Assembly (NCBI GenBank): GCA_949282305.1
Contig: CASDPB010000013.1
Location: forward strand, 1-64,000
Reading direction: 5' to 3'
From: an uncultured Lentisphaeria bacterium
GTDB taxonomy: Bacteria > Verrucomicrobiota > Lentisphaeria > Victivallales > UBA1829
DNA: 64,000 nucleotides
Positions 62,464-64,000 of this stretch are shown here, one piece after another. The notes beneath the pieces were generated by a model, which saw only the letters and a program-made list of their open reading frames with translations, had not been told where the DNA came from and did no database searches. The position numbers were made by a program, and so were the translations under genes. Numbering within the stretch: position 1 is the first letter of the stretch; each line of letters opens with the position of its first letter.

Positions 62464-64000
62464 ATGTCGGAAGAAAATGTTCAGAAAAAGAGTAAGCTCC
62501 GTCTTGTTGTCCTGGGATGCCTGATACCGTCCGCCCTGTTTCTGGTTCTTGTGATCGTCACCGTCCTGCTGCTGAGCCGGGCGGAGTCGCCGGGGGAGAC
62601 GCCCGGATACATCAAGTCTGCGGAACCTGAAATCGAACAGCGGATCAATGATGTAGAGGAAAAGATCCGGGAACATGCCTCCGGCAGTTATGACCTGGAT
62701 ACCACCATCATGGCGCTTTTTTCCATGGAAACCGCGCTTCGGAACGCGGGAACTTTTGAACAGCTTACCGAATATATTGTTCAGGAGTCGCCGGAAAAGG
62801 TTGCTCCGGAAGTCCAGCTTTTGAAATACCGGTTTTTCAATGTCTATAAAAAAATGCTTTCGGACAAAGATTCCGAGGAGGAGGCGAAATCCATTTACAA
62901 GACGGCGCAGGGGGCGCTTCTTGACTTTGTTTCGACAGTGGACCCTCTTACTTTTACTTACAGCCGTTCCCAGGCGCAGAAAGTCTGGGAAAAATACCGT
63001 GAACAGGCACGGATGGAGGACGAACTCCGCAGGAGAATCGACCGGAATCAGGATGAATTTGTCGATTTTCTCTTTGAATTCATGACTCTTTCCGGCAAGT
63101 ATTATAAAGAATGGGAACAGCTTTGCGCTCTGCGGGACCGTGCGTATCTTGCCGCCTTGGATGGCCGCCTGGATGAAGTCATCGCAAACGCATCGGCGGC
63201 GGTCAAGCTCGCACCTGATGAGAAAGAGGCGCATACTCTGCTGATTATGGCGCTGCTGGAACGCAACCGGGAAGACGATCTTGCCATTGCGAACGGACTT
63301 GCCGACGACTTTCTGAAGAAGCATCCCGGCAATGCTTCGGGGTATCTTCTGCGCGGCGTGGCGAAGGTGCAGGAGAAACGTTTCAATGAAGCCGCGACCG
63401 ATTTCGCGCAGGCGGCAGTTTACTTCCCGAAGCAGCAGGAGGAACTTTCCAACCGTCTCGGAGTCTACCGGAAACGGGCCTACCTCAACAAATCCATGGA
63501 GGGGCGTATCATCGTCAACTCTTATCGCGCGATGATGTCGGGTTCCGGTTATTTCAGCCCGGATTTCCAGCTGGCGCGCCTGATGCAGGAAGACGGCAGG
63601 AGAGACGAGGCGCGGAAGAAAATCTTCGATCATTTTTTCCGCCGCCGGATGCAGGGGGAGTGGGACAAAGTCCGGGATGACTTCCGTTTTTCCTACCGGT
63701 TCCTGAATACGGATCTGTTCAAGATTGACGACGGTTCCGGGAATACGGTGGACATTGCGATCGACTCCGCATTTTTCACGAACAGCGTGATTCTGAAAGT
63801 CACGAATGCCGGCGATAGGCCGCTGCACAATGTGACTGTTCTTCTCTGTGTGCGTTTCACGGACATGTTCAGGAAGGACTACATCTCGTTTCCGGTCGGT
63901 GAGACCCTGGCGCTGCTGAATCCGGGGCAGACTATTGAAATCGGGCGGCGCAACATCGGAGAAGTTTCGGAAAAGATTCTTGGAGTGAAGAAAAAATTCA
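62464..64000 (+). CDS. Membrane-anchored TPR-like protein, cut off by the window edge
   Basis: An ATG at 62464 with GGAGG seven bases upstream opens a frame without stop to the end of the window (512 residues seen). One membrane helix (about 12-43) follows a basic start. The rest is helical, with a clear TPR stretch (ANASAAVKLAPDEKEAHTLL, LADDFLKKHPGNASGYLLRG). The visible end turns beta-rich (VILKVTNAGDRPLHNVTVLL), like a periplasmic sandwich. No enzyme motif is visible. The remainder lies outside the window. Confidence 0.8.
   Translation, partial: MSEENVQKKSKLRLVVLGCLIPSALFLVLVIVTVLLLSRAESPGETPGYIKSAEPEIEQRINDVEEKIREHASGSYDLDTTIMALFSMETALRNAGTFEQLTEYIVQESPEKVAPEVQLLKYRFFNVYKKMLSDKDSEEEAKSIYKTAQGALLDFVSTVDPLTFTYSRSQAQKVWEKYREQARMEDELRRRIDRNQDEFVDFLFEFMTLSGKYYKEWEQLCALRDRAYLAALDGRLDEVIANASAAVKLAPDEKEAHTLLIMALLERNREDDLAIANGLADDFLKKHPGNASGYLLRGVAKVQEKRFNEAATDFAQAAVYFPKQQEELSNRLGVYRKRAYLNKSMEGRIIVNSYRAMMSGSGYFSPDFQLARLMQEDGRRDEARKKIFDHFFRRRMQGEWDKVRDDFRFSYRFLNTDLFKIDDGSGNTVDIAIDSAFFTNSVILKVTNAGDRPLHNVTVLLCVRFTDMFRKDYISFPVGETLALLNPGQTIEIGRRNIGEVSEKILGVKKKF

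Noticed and set aside
62398-63828. Minus-strand open frame of 476 codons
   Set aside because: It is the shadow of the plus-strand TPR-like gene at 62464-64000, which has a good ribosome site, a membrane helix and sensible composition.
1-64000. CRISPR arrays, rRNA and tRNA genes
   Set aside because: No regular spaced repeats, rRNA segments or cloverleaf-like blocks were seen by eye. A dedicated scan could still find a tRNA.

Overview
The window looks like a chromosomal segment of a gut-type Lentisphaerota bacterium (Victivallis or a near relative). This is an inference from gene content. It contains two H-X9-DG-type pseudopilins with FTLIELL leaders, each directly upstream of a secreted carbohydrate-active protein. 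It also has an operon of SPFH proteins with a P-type ATPase, and many lipoproteins and tetratricopeptide (TPR)-like proteins. No rRNA, tRNA or CRISPR array was found by eye.

Positions 1-9.6 kb form an accessory region. A possible end of an IS200/IS605 element lies at the left edge. Next come a zinc-ribbon/glycine-zipper protein, a frameshifted DUF932 gene, a plus-strand zeta-toxin-like kinase with a small partner, and a minus-strand module of a DnaN-like clamp with a coiled-coil tail, a 144-residue protein and a Cas4/RecB-like Fe-S nuclease. A BcgI-like restriction-modification (R-M) system follows: one subunit fuses nuclease and methylase, the other is a two-domain specificity subunit, and a tiny gene precedes them. 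A DUF3990-type toxin-antitoxin-like pair closes the region.

Positions 9.8-13.3 kb hold a pseudopilin and secreted glycosidase pair. At 14.2-15.9 kb is adk-map-infA, detached from ribosomal protein genes. At 16-20.4 kb a four-gene operon (ROK kinase-like, nucleotidyltransferase, NahK-like kinase, GalE-like epimerase) looks like amino-sugar salvage to UDP-sugars. Positions 20.6-35.2 kb are housekeeping: trxB, gnd, a NUDIX hydrolase, a cysteine desulfurase plus NifU-like scaffold, tsaB, rpsB-tsf, a flavoprotein, a short alaS and a STAS protein.

Positions 35.3-45.8 kb carry one seven-gene minus-strand operon: a seven-helix SPFH protein, an HflC-like and an HflK-like protein, a P1B-type ATPase with unusual metal-site residues, an ABC-2 exporter pair and a membrane-anchored helical-repeat protein. 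After it come a cytoplasmic GH2-type glycosidase, a DA1-like LIM/zinc-metallopeptidase and ptsH-ptsI. A low-GC island at 52.1-53.9 kb has two orphan genes and two inverted repeats. The right part holds a CCA-adding enzyme, nadD-rsfS and an unknown gene. A GntR regulator with a consensus promoter then precedes a pseudopilin and a DUF4838 protein. The last gene, a membrane-anchored TPR protein, runs off the right edge.
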